A stretch of DNA of 64,000 nucleotides from Campylobacterales bacterium (GCA_016938735.1 JAFGUB010000052.1:62001-126000); one strand, 5' to 3'; counted from the stretch's first letter, positions 1 to 9,058 are shown. Numbers and translations: made by a program. Notes: generated by a model from the letters alone, not told the origin.

Positions 1-2
1 TC

Positions 3-323
3 GCTCAAGCGCTCAAATCGACCCTGATGCGCCCCGCCGATCTACTCGCACGCTACGGCGGCGAAGAGTTTGTGGCCGTCCTGCCCGAAACCGACGATAC
101 GGGGGCGATGCAGATCGCGAGCCGAATGCTTGAGGCGATCAGTGCGCTGCAGATTCCCCACGCCTACTCCAAAGCCGCCGATCATGTCACGGTCAGCATC
201 GACGTCGTCTCTTCTAGGGTATCTTCCAGAACGGACGCGGCGCAGCTACTTCAACGCGCCGATGAAGCGCTTTATAGAGCCAAAGCCACGGGGCGAAACC
301 GCGTCGAGGGCTATGAACTTTAA
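3..323 (+). CDS. Diguanylate cyclase, C-terminal part (5' end outside window)
   Basis: This is the end of a GGDEF domain, which makes cyclic di-GMP from two GTP. The active-site loop GGEEF is encoded at 57-71 after RYG, and the usual closing motif ADEALYRAKATGRNRV is present close to the C-terminus. The open frame continues to the left edge, so the N-terminal sensor part is missing. Its stop codon shares bases with the stop of the convergent peroxidase gene (TTAA at 320-323), so there is no room for a terminator between them. The GGEEF signature indicates an active cyclase. Confidence 0.88.
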   Translation, partial: AQALKSTLMRPADLLARYGGEEFVAVLPETDDTGAMQIASRMLEAISALQIPHAYSKAADHVTVSIDVVSSRVSSRTDAAQLLQRADEALYRAKATGRNRVEGYEL

Positions 324-1492
324 TCAAGCAGATGCTCATAACGGGCATCGGTGAGGGTTTTAAGAAAGGCGACAAGCGCATCGATTTTGGCTTCGGTGAG
401 GGGTTTGGTGGCTTGAAGCACCTCGTGGTTGATCGTCGCGTTGACCTCCGGCGCGTCCCAGGGTTGAGCGGTTTCGGGGTTGAGCGCGTGGCCGCCCTGA
501 CCTGCCATGTGGTCATAAAAGGCGATCACCGTGCGCAGCTCTTTAAAGACCCCGTTGCTCATATACGGCGCGGTGACGGCGATATTGCGCAAAGTCGGCA
601 CCTTTACCTTGCCATAATGCGCGGAGTCGTTAATGTCCGCTCTGCCGCCAAGGCCCAAATCGGTGGTATCGCGGCTCAGCCCTTTGGCGCTTAGCGTTGC
701 GTAGTTGCGCGGGGTGCCGATGTTTTCATACTCGAAGTTGGTGAAGCTCTCACGCGGGCTTTCGCTCTCGGTGTTGAGGGCGTGGCAGGTGGCGCAGTTG
801 GTGTTGTTGTTGCTAAAAAAGAGGGTGTAGCCCAGCTCCTCCTCATCGCTAAACGCCGCCGCTCCTGCTTTCCAGCGGTCGTATTTGGAGTCAAAGGGGG
901 CAAACTCTTCGGTCTTTTCATACTTGGCGATCGCTTCGGCGAGGGCGTCGTATGCCGCTTCGGCATCCTCAAAGATCGATTCACCGTAGAGGGTTTTAAA
1001 GTTACTGACATAAAGATCATTCTCTTTGACCCGCTCGATGACGCTCTGCGCGTCACTCATCATCATTTCGGCACTGTCGAGAAAAGGGCCTTTGGCCTGC
1101 TCTTTAAGGCTCGCGGCGCGCCCGTCGTGAAATTGGCCCCCTTTATAACTGCCGTCACTCTGCTGATGAAACTCTGGGCTAAGCTGCGCATAGCCCGCCG
1201 TGGGGGCATTGCGCCCTCCTAAAGTAAGGCCGTCATCACCAAGTGAGAGCGCGCCGCCTACGGGGTTGCCATGAGAGGGATCACGAAAACGCGCATCGGC
1301 AAGCCCGTGCTCGGCGTTGTGGCACGAAGCGCATGAGATGGAGCGTGTGAGCGAAAGATTGGCGTCGTGAAAAAGTAGGTCCCCAAGCTCCTCTTTGGTG
1401 AGTTTTGGGGCTTCTTCTTTGGGGCTAGAGCTGCCTCCGCCGCAGCCCGCCAGCATCAGGGTAGCCAAAAGGCTTACATGTAACGATTTCAT
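320..1492 (-). CDS. Di-haem cytochrome c peroxidase-family lipoprotein
   Basis: A 390-residue MauG/cytochrome c peroxidase family protein. Two haem-binding motifs are visible, CASCH at residues 54-58 and CATCH at 233-237. The N-terminus has a lipobox ending in Cys17, so it is probably a periplasmic lipoprotein that reduces H2O2 with electrons from cytochrome c, or a related MauG-like oxidase. The start at 1492 has AAGGAAG upstream; the open frame extends further but only into the porin gene. It is the last gene of a six-gene minus-strand operon that begins with imelysin irpA. A TTACATGTAA copy (1474-1483) lies in the signal peptide and encodes LHV. Confidence 0.85.
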   Translation of the reverse strand: MKSLHVSLLATLMLAGCGGGSSSPKEEAPKLTKEELGDLLFHDANLSLTRSISCASCHNAEHGLADARFRDPSHGNPVGGALSLGDDGLTLGGRNAPTAGYAQLSPEFHQQSDGSYKGGQFHDGRAASLKEQAKGPFLDSAEMMMSDAQSVIERVKENDLYVSNFKTLYGESIFEDAEAAYDALAEAIAKYEKTEEFAPFDSKYDRWKAGAAAFSDEEELGYTLFFSNNNTNCATCHALNTESESPRESFTNFEYENIGTPRNYATLSAKGLSRDTTDLGLGGRADINDSAHYGKVKVPTLRNIAVTAPYMSNGVFKELRTVIAFYDHMAGQGGHALNPETAQPWDAPEVNATINHEVLQATKPLTEAKIDALVAFLKTLTDARYEHLLD

Positions 1493-1502
1493 GGTTGCTT
1501 CC

Positions 1503-2828
1503 TTAAAAGATAAATCCGGCGGCCAGCGTGACAATCGCCTCATCCGAGAGCTTCGCATCATCGCCATAATCGCGCATCATATAATCCGCCTTGAGCGCCA
1601 CTTTGGGGTCGGGGTAGTAAGCTACGCCCGCCGTAGTGTCGAGAAAGCGGTGGTTGTCGGGATATTCCAGCGTAGCGTCCGCGTCCATATCCAACCGCTC
1701 CAGCTCCCCAAAAACAAAGAGCTGCTGCGAAGTGGCGAAGTGGCGCAGCACGTTGTAGCCCACATTCACATAAGCGCCGTTCACGCTTTGGCTGCGCGCG
1801 CCCTGGGGCAGCTCCTCAGCATCACTGCCCAGCGTCCCCATCGCCAAGAGCGCTTGAATATTCCACCCCTCTTTGATGTAACTGGCGTGCAGTTCACCCA
1901 GCATCACATCCACCTTCGCATCCGACACGAGCCCCGTACTCACCCCAGGCGCACTCTCTTCGACCACGCTTGAAGTACCGTAAAAGAGCGATCCGCCAAG
2001 GCTGAGCCCCTCCATCACATCGGCGCCCAGCCGCGCCACGAATCCAAAGTCATCACTAAAGACCCGCGCTCCCTGACGCCCAAGCTGAATATAGCGCCCC
2101 TCTTCAAAGCCCCCCGCATCGGGCGCGTTCACGACGCCCGCGTAGTACTCCACCTCCCCCAAAACCCCGTGCGCCAACAGACCGTTGGCATGCCACGTCG
2201 AGGGGATGATCCAGCTCTCCACCACGGGGCGCTCGGTGCTTAAAAAGGCGACGGGTTCGTGGTTGAGGTTGATCTGTCCCATCGGCACCAGTACATGCCC
2301 CACCCGTACGCTAAAGGCGGGATCGATCAGAAAGTCAAGGTAGCTAAACTCCACGATGGCGTATTTGTAGTTCTTCTCCCCATCGCTGCGCGCGCCGCCG
2401 TCTTCAAACTCGATCTCGGTGTTCATGACGATCCAGTCGTTGAAGCGAAAGCCGATGTAGGGGACAAAACGCACGATGTTGCTCTCCGCTTTGCGGCGGG
2501 TTTCATTGGCCGTGTCTGAGGCGTAGTTTTTGAAATCGGTGTACTTTTTGAAGCGGTATTCGCCATACCCGCCGATGCTCACGGCGCTTTTGGAGTGGTA
2601 GACCTTGGAAGCGGCCTGCCCCATCGCGCTAAAGCTGGTGTACTCATCCACGGGCGAGTAGATCGCGTCGCGCAAAGAAGCCATCTCTTCGATCAGCCCC
2701 TCCTGACTCTGGTTCTGCGCCGCTTTGAGCTGCGCGACTTCGGCTTTAAGCGCTTCAAACTCCGCCTGAGTGATTTCCGACGCGCCCAAAGCGAGGGTGC
2801 AACTAAGCGATAATAGGATTTTGTTCAT
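1503..2828 (-). CDS. Outer-membrane beta-barrel porin with N-terminal coiled coil
   Basis: A 441-residue protein with a signal peptide, a short coiled-coil stretch (about residues 20-50, repeated E/K/L/Q heptads) and then a long beta-rich region ending in a terminal Phe, the usual end of an outer-membrane barrel. It resembles phosphate-selective O/P-type porins and related anion porins; the substrate cannot be read from sequence. The start at 2828 follows TTGGAG and overlaps the end of the hydroxylase gene by 26 bases. Its place in an iron-responsive operon with imelysins and haem enzymes suggests it supplies a substrate or metal complex to the periplasm, which is inference. Confidence 0.72.
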   Translation of the reverse strand: MNKILLSLSCTLALGASEITQAEFEALKAEVAQLKAAQNQSQEGLIEEMASLRDAIYSPVDEYTSFSAMGQAASKVYHSKSAVSIGGYGEYRFKKYTDFKNYASDTANETRRKAESNIVRFVPYIGFRFNDWIVMNTEIEFEDGGARSDGEKNYKYAIVEFSYLDFLIDPAFSVRVGHVLVPMGQINLNHEPVAFLSTERPVVESWIIPSTWHANGLLAHGVLGEVEYYAGVVNAPDAGGFEEGRYIQLGRQGARVFSDDFGFVARLGADVMEGLSLGGSLFYGTSSVVEESAPGVSTGLVSDAKVDVMLGELHASYIKEGWNIQALLAMGTLGSDAEELPQGARSQSVNGAYVNVGYNVLRHFATSQQLFVFGELERLDMDADATLEYPDNHRFLDTTAGVAYYPDPKVALKADYMMRDYGDDAKLSDEAIVTLAAGFIF

Positions 2829-3699
2829 CTTTTTTCTCCAATGTAAAAGGTTCAAAAAATAGCGCCGCGAGCGTGTCGTGGCGCACGTTAGCGCCAAATT
2901 CAAGGGGGCGCACAGGGCTTACATGTAAGGTACCAAACAGACGATCCCAGACCGAGAGCGCACCGCCGTAATTGGTGTACGTGGTGCCGATTGCGTGGTG
3001 AAGCTGGTGCATGTAGGGCGAAATAAACCAGTGCTCCAGAGTGTCGCCAAACCGCAGCGGCAGGTGCGAATGGCGCAGGTTCGCGCCCGCCAGATTAAAG
3101 AGCGCCACCAGAGCGTTCGCGCCCAAAAACTCCGCCACCCCGATGCGCGCGCCAAAAAGGGTGATAAATACTCCCGTCACCACTCCCGCACTTAGGGCGT
3201 AACGCAGCCCAAAGAGGATGTTCTCGATCGGATGCACGCGGTAAAAGGTAAGCGGATTGAGTACCTCCGCGCTGTGGTGCACGCGGTGCAACCGCCACAA
3301 AAAAGGGACGCTATGCAGCCACCGATGAAGCCAATAACGGGTAAAGTCGCTCACCACAAAGAGGCTCAGCGTATAGAGCGCCACAATCAGCGTATGGCCT
3401 AAATGTAAAGGCTCACGATACCCCAAAGCACCGTTCACCCACAGCGCCACATCCGAAGCGCTAAGCATCAGCGGAGCGATCAGCGCGGCTTTGATGAGCG
3501 AAATGAGCACAAAATACATGTAATCGAGTTTTGCCGAAGGGTGCAGCCAGATTGCGCGGCTTACCCCTATGCGGTACTGCGGCCTTACATGTAAGAACAC
3601 CGCCGCTATGAGGGCACTGCTGAGCAGGTAGAGCCAATAGATGCGGCTTTGCGGAGTCAGCAGGTAGTTTAATCCCAAAAGATCAAGCGCTTCAGTCAC
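2803..3699 (-). CDS. Membrane fatty-acid hydroxylase/sterol-desaturase family protein
   Basis: A 298-residue integral membrane di-iron enzyme. The histidine clusters of the family are all present: HRWLH (125-129), HRVHH (138-142) and HQLHH (231-235), with hydrophobic segments between residues 20 and 120 and a second membrane block near 165-205. These enzymes use O2 to hydroxylate or desaturate lipid chains; the exact substrate is unknown. Translation appears to begin at GTG 3699, overlapping the end of the upstream imelysin gene. Two exact TTACATGTAA copies (2919-2928 and 3585-3594) lie inside the gene, both read as LHV. Confidence 0.8.
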   Translation of the reverse strand: MTEALDLLGLNYLLTPQSRIYWLYLLSSALIAAVFLHVRPQYRIGVSRAIWLHPSAKLDYMYFVLISLIKAALIAPLMLSASDVALWVNGALGYREPLHLGHTLIVALYTLSLFVVSDFTRYWLHRWLHSVPFLWRLHRVHHSAEVLNPLTFYRVHPIENILFGLRYALSAGVVTGVFITLFGARIGVAEFLGANALVALFNLAGANLRHSHLPLRFGDTLEHWFISPYMHQLHHAIGTTYTNYGGALSVWDRLFGTLHVSPVRPLEFGANVRHDTLAALFFEPFTLEKKDEQNPIIA

Positions 3700-4711
3700 C
3701 GTCGGCCTCGATGATCTTTTGGGTGTAGTTCAGCGCCGCGATCAGCGCGGTGTAGTTGGTTTGCAGCAGATTGATCTGCGCATAGAGCGCCTTGATTCGC
3801 GTATCGGTGGCGTCGTTCTCGATGGGCGCGTCAAAGGCGTCGATCATCGAAAGCGCCCCTGTGATCGCCGTAGTGATCGCCTCTGCCTGCGGCGCAGCGG
3901 AGGCAGAGGCGGCGATCTGACTGAGCCCTGAGCTCATCACGGCCTGATGCGCCTCCAAAACGGCGCGCATCGCCAAGAGCGAGCTTTGAGAGACGGCGTA
4001 CTCAAAATGCGCCGCGTCGGGGTTATCTTTGTATTTGACCACCAAGCCCGCCGCCTCGCCGATACGCCACTCCTTGAGCTTGTAGGCACTGTCGATGAGC
4101 TGATTGATCAGCACGCCCACCCCCTCCTCACCGCCGCTCAGGCCGTTTTGCACATAAAACTGCTCGATCTGAGCGTAGTTGCTTTGCAGATGAGCGAGCA
4201 TCACCGCCGCCGCGCCGCGTTCGCGCTCTGTGAGATTGCCATCGTTAAAGAGGGTGTACTCCAGAGCGTTGATACTCTTGGTGTTGTTTTGAAAGAGCGC
4301 GATGGCGAGATCGCCGCTTTGCGCAAAAATGCGATCGAGCTTGGCGTGCAGATCGGTGTTGCCGATATGAAAGGCATCCACATTAGCGGGAATATCGATC
4401 ATGGTTTGGCTCAGATCATCCGCCACATAAAGCGCCTCGACGCGCTTCCATGCACGCGCCATATCGCGCCACGCCTCACGCAGCGCAGAGAGCTCCGCCG
4501 TCTCGATCGCCATCCCCAGCGTCTCCGCGCTGCTGCGAAGCGCTAGAGCGTCTTGGTGCAGCACCTCGGAGCTGATGGATGCGAGTGCGCCCTCTAACGT
4601 CACGGTCGTACCCGGAGTGCCGATCAGCCCGTTTTCGCCGTCATAAGCGTTGTCGCCCATACAGCCGCCCAGCATCAGTAACAGTGCCATACTCCCAAAT
4701 ATCGATTTCAT
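3692..4711 (-). CDS. Imelysin-family lipoprotein, second copy
   Basis: A 339-residue lipoprotein (lipobox LGGC, Cys17) with the all-helical imelysin/IrpA fold suggested by its spaced Trp-Arg-rich helices. It lacks a clear GxHxxE motif; the matching region reads NALEYTLFN, so if metal binding is needed this copy may be a non-binding partner. ATG 4711 overlaps the stop of the di-haem oxidoreductase gene as ATGA, which implies translational coupling. Imelysin pairs flanking a DHOR cytochrome are a known arrangement in iron-regulated operons, and the family is thought to act in periplasmic iron handling rather than proteolysis. Confidence 0.75.
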   Translation of the reverse strand: MKSIFGSMALLLMLGGCMGDNAYDGENGLIGTPGTTVTLEGALASISSEVLHQDALALRSSAETLGMAIETAELSALREAWRDMARAWKRVEALYVADDLSQTMIDIPANVDAFHIGNTDLHAKLDRIFAQSGDLAIALFQNNTKSINALEYTLFNDGNLTERERGAAAVMLAHLQSNYAQIEQFYVQNGLSGGEEGVGVLINQLIDSAYKLKEWRIGEAAGLVVKYKDNPDAAHFEYAVSQSSLLAMRAVLEAHQAVMSSGLSQIAASASAAPQAEAITTAITGALSMIDAFDAPIENDATDTRIKALYAQINLLQTNYTALIAALNYTQKIIEADGD

Positions 4712-6072
4712 AATGACTCCAGATAATCAAGTAAAAGTCGGCGCTTGGAACCCTCCAGCGCCTTAAACGCATCGCGCGAAGAAGAGGCTTCACCGCCGTG
4801 CCACACAATCGCCTCTTCGATGCTGCGCGCCCTGCCATCATGCAGTAGACCCGTTACATGTAAGCCCACGCCCCACAGCGGCGGCGTGCGAAACTCCCGC
4901 TCGGAGGCCTCAAACACGCGGTGTCCGTCCGCGAGACCTTCGCCCATATCGTGCAGCAAAAAGTCGCTGTAAGGCTCAATGGCTACGCCGTCTTGGGTTG
5001 TGAATACGCGCACATGACAGCGCGTACAGGCCAGATCGTCCATAAGAGCGCGCGCTTCTTCGGCTTTGGCAAACACTTTGGGCAGCGGCGCTTTGAGGTG
5101 GCTGAGATAAAAAGCAATCGCCTCAAGGCGCTCTTGGGGCAGGTCAAATTCATGCCGGCCCTTGGGCGCTTCGTTACATGTAAGCTGTGCAGGGGTGCAG
5201 TTTTCAAACGGAAAAAGCGGATTGGAAAGCCCCATATCGTTGTGCGCGGCATTGGCGCTTTGATGCAAAAGCGAAGGCGAAGCGGCCTTCCATGTAAAGC
5301 GCCCCAAGAGCCGCGCCCCATCGACCCAAACATGGTTAGGCCGACCCGAAATACCGTCTTTGTTTCTATCGTCAGGATCGGCATAAGCCAAAATATCCGC
5401 CTCCGCGATCCGCTCGATCAGCCCTGAGCCCACCAGCGCGATGGCGCGGTGTGCGGCGATGTTGGTCTGCGGATCGAGCGCTCCGTAGCCAAGGGCATCG
5501 ACGCTGTAGACGGGGCGCTGCAGTTCATAGTGGGTCGCATCGCCGTAGCGACCTTCGATCATCTCATAGCGCACCTGCGCCACTCCCTCGGCTGCCACCT
5601 TCGCATTACCATGAACACTCAGTTGTCCGCCATAGACGGGATCGGGTACAAAACCGATGGAGCGCTGGGCCTCACCCGGGGTTTTGGAGGGTTGGGAGAG
5701 GCGAAAGACCAGCGCACGTTCCACTGCGCCCTGAGCATTCACCACCGCGCCTGCGCCGTTGTGCGGGTGGCAGGTGCTGCAGGTGTTGGCGCTAAAGAGC
5801 GGCCCCAAACCGTCACGCGCGGTGGTCGCCGAAGGGGCTTCGACCCAGGGGATATAAAAAAAGCTTTTGCCGAGCATCCATACATCGGTGGCATTATCAT
5901 CCATCGCTATGGGGTGGGTGAGGGCTTTTTCGGAGCGATCAGCGGTAAAGTAGCCCTTTGGCGCGTCGGAGAGGGGCGCCTGTTTGGCATCGGAGCAGCC
6001 CAAAAACAGAAGCCCCGCCAGCGACAAAGGGTAAAAAAGAGCTCTTTTACTCAACAACGGTCTCTTCCGCAT
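4708..6072 (-). CDS. Di-haem oxidoreductase (DHOR) family lipoprotein
   Basis: About 454 residues, with a lipobox FLGC (Cys26) and two haem motifs, CSTCH (98-102) and CTRCH (349-353). It belongs to the putative thiol-oxidoreductase/DHOR family (PF06537), which is regularly found beside imelysins. Several starts are possible: GTG 6090, ATG 6081 and ATG 6072; the last has AGAGG at a normal distance and gives a clean signal peptide, so it was chosen. It overlaps the end of irpA by 26 bases. Two TTACATGTAA copies occur inside (4854-4863 read LHV, 5174-5183 read LTC). A periplasmic redox step in iron acquisition is likely but unproven. Confidence 0.8.
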   Translation of the reverse strand: MRKRPLLSKRALFYPLSLAGLLFLGCSDAKQAPLSDAPKGYFTADRSEKALTHPIAMDDNATDVWMLGKSFFYIPWVEAPSATTARDGLGPLFSANTCSTCHPHNGAGAVVNAQGAVERALVFRLSQPSKTPGEAQRSIGFVPDPVYGGQLSVHGNAKVAAEGVAQVRYEMIEGRYGDATHYELQRPVYSVDALGYGALDPQTNIAAHRAIALVGSGLIERIAEADILAYADPDDRNKDGISGRPNHVWVDGARLLGRFTWKAASPSLLHQSANAAHNDMGLSNPLFPFENCTPAQLTCNEAPKGRHEFDLPQERLEAIAFYLSHLKAPLPKVFAKAEEARALMDDLACTRCHVRVFTTQDGVAIEPYSDFLLHDMGEGLADGHRVFEASEREFRTPPLWGVGLHVTGLLHDGRARSIEEAIVWHGGEASSSRDAFKALEGSKRRLLLDYLESL

Positions 6073-7480
6073 CGGTAACATCCTCTTCACTAAGACTGAT
6101 GCCGAAGTCCGCCGCTACCGACACCATCATATCGCCAAGCTGACGCATCTTGTTTTTGGCGTCGATGATGTTTTGGCGCGCGACGCCGCTATCAAGCGAA
6201 AACTCCGTCGGGCGTACCTGATAGTCAAAGTGCTGCGATGATTTGGCGGTCGCGTCGATGGCGTTCACATGCGCGGTGATCTGCGCCACCAGATCCGAAA
6301 GCTGCGCTTGCGTGAACGCCTTCACCAGCTCTCCCATCGGTTTGGCGCTTTGCAGCGCCGTACCTGCGGGGTATTGGTTGCGCATCACGTTGGTGAAGCC
6401 CTGAAAGTTGAGCAGTATGTCGCGGTGGGTGTTGTCGGAGAAGCACGAATGCTCATCCTCTTCGCTGGGGGTGAGCACCGCCACGGCGATACGCTCGTTG
6501 GCCAGTTCGGATTTCAAAAAGACCCCCATGCCCCCAAAGATCGCCTTGAGCGCCGCGTCGGTAGCGATATTGTCACTCGCTTCCGCGCCTGTCAGTTCAC
6601 CCAAAAAGGCCGCGCGGTAGCGCCCCGTATTGCCCTCTCTCGTGGTGCGCCATGCACCGGCAACCCTCTCAAGATCATCCACCAGCTTCGCTGCCGCCGC
6701 GTTGAGATAGGCTTTGCGGCGCTGGGCATTCGCATCGGTGGTGTAGTCGCTCAGCGGACGCTGCCCTGCGGTCGTCTGACCGTGGGTGATCGTGTCGGCG
6801 ACGAAGTTGTCATAGTCCTGATCCTGCCCCCAGAGCAAAAACTCGATAGCGTGGTAGCCCGTAGCCACGTTGGCTTCCCCGCCGTTTTCATTCAGTGCGC
6901 TAAGGGCATCCACGCTGATGGCGCTCACATCGACCGCTTCGCCGCCGCTAGGCGTGAAACTGCCTGCGGTATCGATGATATTGCCCGCCGTGCGCGCACC
7001 GTCCGCATCCAAGGTGTAGTCGATCATCGCTTCATCCAAAGGCCAGGCATTGATCTGACCCTCAAGCGCACCGTAAGCTTCGGCGACCCAGCCCTCTTCG
7101 GCATCGATCGGGCCGCCGCTAAGACGGAAAATTTCGCTGGGGCTATAGGCTTCACGCGCTTCGATCCACGCCGCTTTGGCTGAAGCCAAAGTCACTTCGG
7201 TCGGATTGGCCGTAAAGGCGGCAAGAGCGCTTTGAAGGGCTTTGGCACCCAAGAGCGCATCCTCATAAGAGAGCAGTGCCACATGCGCATAACCCCGTAA
7301 AAAAGCCTTTTTGTCCGCTTCGGAGACAACCGTAGCACTTGAAGAGGAGGCGCTGGATGTCGCGCTGCTGAGCGACGAGGAGCTTGTATCCCCGCCGCCA
7401 CCGCCGTTACATGCGCTCATACCCAAAACCAGTGCGGCGCTTAGTGAGAGTGCGCCCAAGAGATGCTTCGATGGTTTCAT
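6047..7480 (-). CDS. irpA: Imelysin-family iron-regulated lipoprotein (IrpA-like)
   Basis: A 477-residue lipoprotein (Cys24 after GMSA) with a Ser-rich linker (residues 33-50) and an imelysin domain. The family signature GxHxxE is present as GYHAIEFLLWGQD (Gly208, His210, Glu213). Imelysin proteins bind iron or haem-type ligands in the periplasm; the original peptidase label is doubtful. It is the first gene of a six-gene minus-strand operon: irpA, DHOR, imelysin 2, hydroxylase, porin, peroxidase. AAGGAT lies before the start, and a Fur-box-like element lies just upstream (7491-7510). Confidence 0.85.
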   Translation of the reverse strand: MKPSKHLLGALSLSAALVLGMSACNGGGGGDTSSSSLSSATSSASSSSATVVSEADKKAFLRGYAHVALLSYEDALLGAKALQSALAAFTANPTEVTLASAKAAWIEAREAYSPSEIFRLSGGPIDAEEGWVAEAYGALEGQINAWPLDEAMIDYTLDADGARTAGNIIDTAGSFTPSGGEAVDVSAISVDALSALNENGGEANVATGYHAIEFLLWGQDQDYDNFVADTITHGQTTAGQRPLSDYTTDANAQRRKAYLNAAAAKLVDDLERVAGAWRTTREGNTGRYRAAFLGELTGAEASDNIATDAALKAIFGGMGVFLKSELANERIAVAVLTPSEEDEHSCFSDNTHRDILLNFQGFTNVMRNQYPAGTALQSAKPMGELVKAFTQAQLSDLVAQITAHVNAIDATAKSSQHFDYQVRPTEFSLDSGVARQNIIDAKNKMRQLGDMMVSVAADFGISLSEEDVTDAEETVVE

Positions 7481-7490
7481 CGTCTAAATC

Positions 7491-7510
7491 CTTTTGATAA
7501 TTATTATCGG
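7491..7510 (-). promoter_or_regulatory. Fur-box-like operator of the irpA operon
   Basis: GATAATTATTATC at 7496-7508 matches the Fur consensus half-sites (GATAAT/ATTATC) and lies about 15 bases before irpA. This predicts iron repression. A second weaker element, AATAATTATCC, lies at 7601-7611 nearer the divergent rhodanese gene. Confidence 0.6.
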
Positions 7511-7518
7511 TATCCTAC

Positions 7519-7528
7519 TTACATGTAA
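7519..7528. repeat. TTACATGTAA palindrome, intergenic
   Basis: Exact copy in the irpA-rhodanese divergent gap, 11 bases from the Fur-like element. Confidence 0.9.
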
Positions 7529-7665
7529 CTTGATTTTTCCTTATTTACAATAATCGTTTTCAATATTGATTTGAATCTCAATGAATCTGCTTAAAGTGGA
7601 AAATAATTATCCTCTAAGAAGTTTTTATCTATGATCCTCCTTCACATCAACCGTAAGGAACCGCT

Positions 7666-8541
7666 ATGTTTAAAACCCTTCTACTCTCCACCCTCTCACT
7701 CTGCGCCTTTGCCATCGAACCGCTCGTCGATAGCGCATGGCTAGAGAGCAATCTGGGCAATCCCAAACTGCGTATCGTCGAAATCGCCGACGCGCCACGC
7801 TATGAAACCGGCCATATTCCCAATGCCGCACGCAGTGATATCGACGCATGGCGCGAAGCTAAAGAGGGCTATATCGCCATCAAGCCGCTTGAAGCGATTG
7901 AGGCCGAAATCCACCGCCTTGGGATCGACCAGAAGAGCGAAGTGCTGCTCTACGCCCCCATCGACACCCCCAAAGATCAGCTCAAAACCAGCTACATCTT
8001 TTGGGCGCTGCACTACCACGGCATCACCGATGTCGGCATTTTAGACGGCGGCAAAGCGGCCTACAAGGGCGCGCTGCAAACTAAAACCACCCCCATCGCG
8101 CCAAGCAGCTACAGTGCCAAACGCAATAACGCCCTCTTCGCCGACCGCAGCTATGTCAGCGCCCATCTCGGTAAATTGCCCATGATTGATGCGCGTCCGG
8201 GGGATAAGTATTTGGGCATCACCCCCACCGACGGCGTCAAGCGCAACGGCCATATCGCGGGGGCTATGAGCTATCCGTGGAACTACTCGGTCACTGCCGA
8301 TCATACGCTCAAATCATCGAACGATCTGCGTACGCTCTTTGGCGAAGGCTACGGGCTTGATCCCAAAAAAGAGGTGCTGGTCTACTGCACGGGCGGCTTG
8401 GAGACTTCGTTTAACTACTATGTGTTGGCCGGTGTGTTGGGGTATAAACATGTACGCCTCTACGACGCATCGATGAAAGAGTGGGGCAACCGCAACGATA
8501 CCGCGATGACGCAGTACCGCTTTGAGCTTTTTTCGAAGTAG
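7666..8541 (+). CDS. Periplasmic two-domain rhodanese (sulfurtransferase)
   Basis: A 291-residue exported protein (signal peptide about residues 1-17) with tandem rhodanese domains. The C-terminal domain carries the active loop CTGGLETS with catalytic Cys241; the N-terminal domain has no Cys at the equivalent place (YAPIDT), as is normal for thiosulfate/3-mercaptopyruvate sulfurtransferases. It moves sulfane sulfur from thiosulfate or a similar donor to an acceptor. AAGGAA precedes ATG 7666. A periplasmic location suits a sulfur oxidiser. It ends only 7 bases before the convergent flavodoxin stop. Confidence 0.86.
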   Translation: MFKTLLLSTLSLCAFAIEPLVDSAWLESNLGNPKLRIVEIADAPRYETGHIPNAARSDIDAWREAKEGYIAIKPLEAIEAEIHRLGIDQKSEVLLYAPIDTPKDQLKTSYIFWALHYHGITDVGILDGGKAAYKGALQTKTTPIAPSSYSAKRNNALFADRSYVSAHLGKLPMIDARPGDKYLGITPTDGVKRNGHIAGAMSYPWNYSVTADHTLKSSNDLRTLFGEGYGLDPKKEVLVYCTGGLETSFNYYVLAGVLGYKHVRLYDASMKEWGNRNDTAMTQYRFELFSK

Positions 8542-8548
8542 TGTCAGT

Positions 8549-9058
8549 TTAGGCTGCGAGTGAAGCGCGGATCTGCGCACACCAACGCTTGACGCGCTCA
8601 CCGGTTAGGTCGCTTTGGTTGTCCTCATCGAGCGCCAGACCGACAAATGCGTCATCGCGCAGCGCGGTCGATTCGTCAAAATCATAGCCGTCGTTAGGCC
8701 ATGACCCGACCACCTCCGCACCGTTTTTGACGACCACGTCGTAGAGGGTGCCCATGGCGTCGAGATAGTTCTCGGCGTACTCCTCTTGATCGCCCAAACC
8801 AAAAAGCGCGACGGTTTTACCCGAAAAATCGATCTTTTCAAGCTTGGGCATGTAGCTGTCCCAATCATCTTGCAGATCACCGCTGCCCCAGGTGGACGCA
8901 CCGATGATGATGCGCCCATACGGCTTGAAAGCGTCGGCGTCGCAGCTATCGACATTATGTAGCGTAACGTCCAGATCGGACAACTCTTTTTTGATCATCT
9001 TGGCGACACGCTCGGTGTTGCCCGTGGAACTGGCATAAAACAGACCTATTTTTGACAT
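8549..9058 (-). CDS. fldA: Flavodoxin (long-chain type)
   Basis: A 169-residue FMN electron carrier. The phosphate-binding loop ASSTGNTE is at residues 9-16, and the aromatic FMN-stacking loops are represented by ASTWGSGDLQDDW and LGDQEEY. Length and the extra C-terminal loop fit long-chain flavodoxins. In Campylobacterota flavodoxin accepts electrons from pyruvate and 2-oxoglutarate oxidoreductases, and here it could also feed nitrogenase. AAGGAG lies before the start. It is the third gene of an operon with a DUF2325 protein and an unknown gene, under a Fur-like site, as expected for a ferredoxin substitute made when iron is scarce. Confidence 0.93.
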   Translation of the reverse strand: MSKIGLFYASSTGNTERVAKMIKKELSDLDVTLHNVDSCDADAFKPYGRIIIGASTWGSGDLQDDWDSYMPKLEKIDFSGKTVALFGLGDQEEYAENYLDAMGTLYDVVVKNGAEVVGSWPNDGYDFDESTALRDDAFVGLALDEDNQSDLTGERVKRWCAQIRASLAA

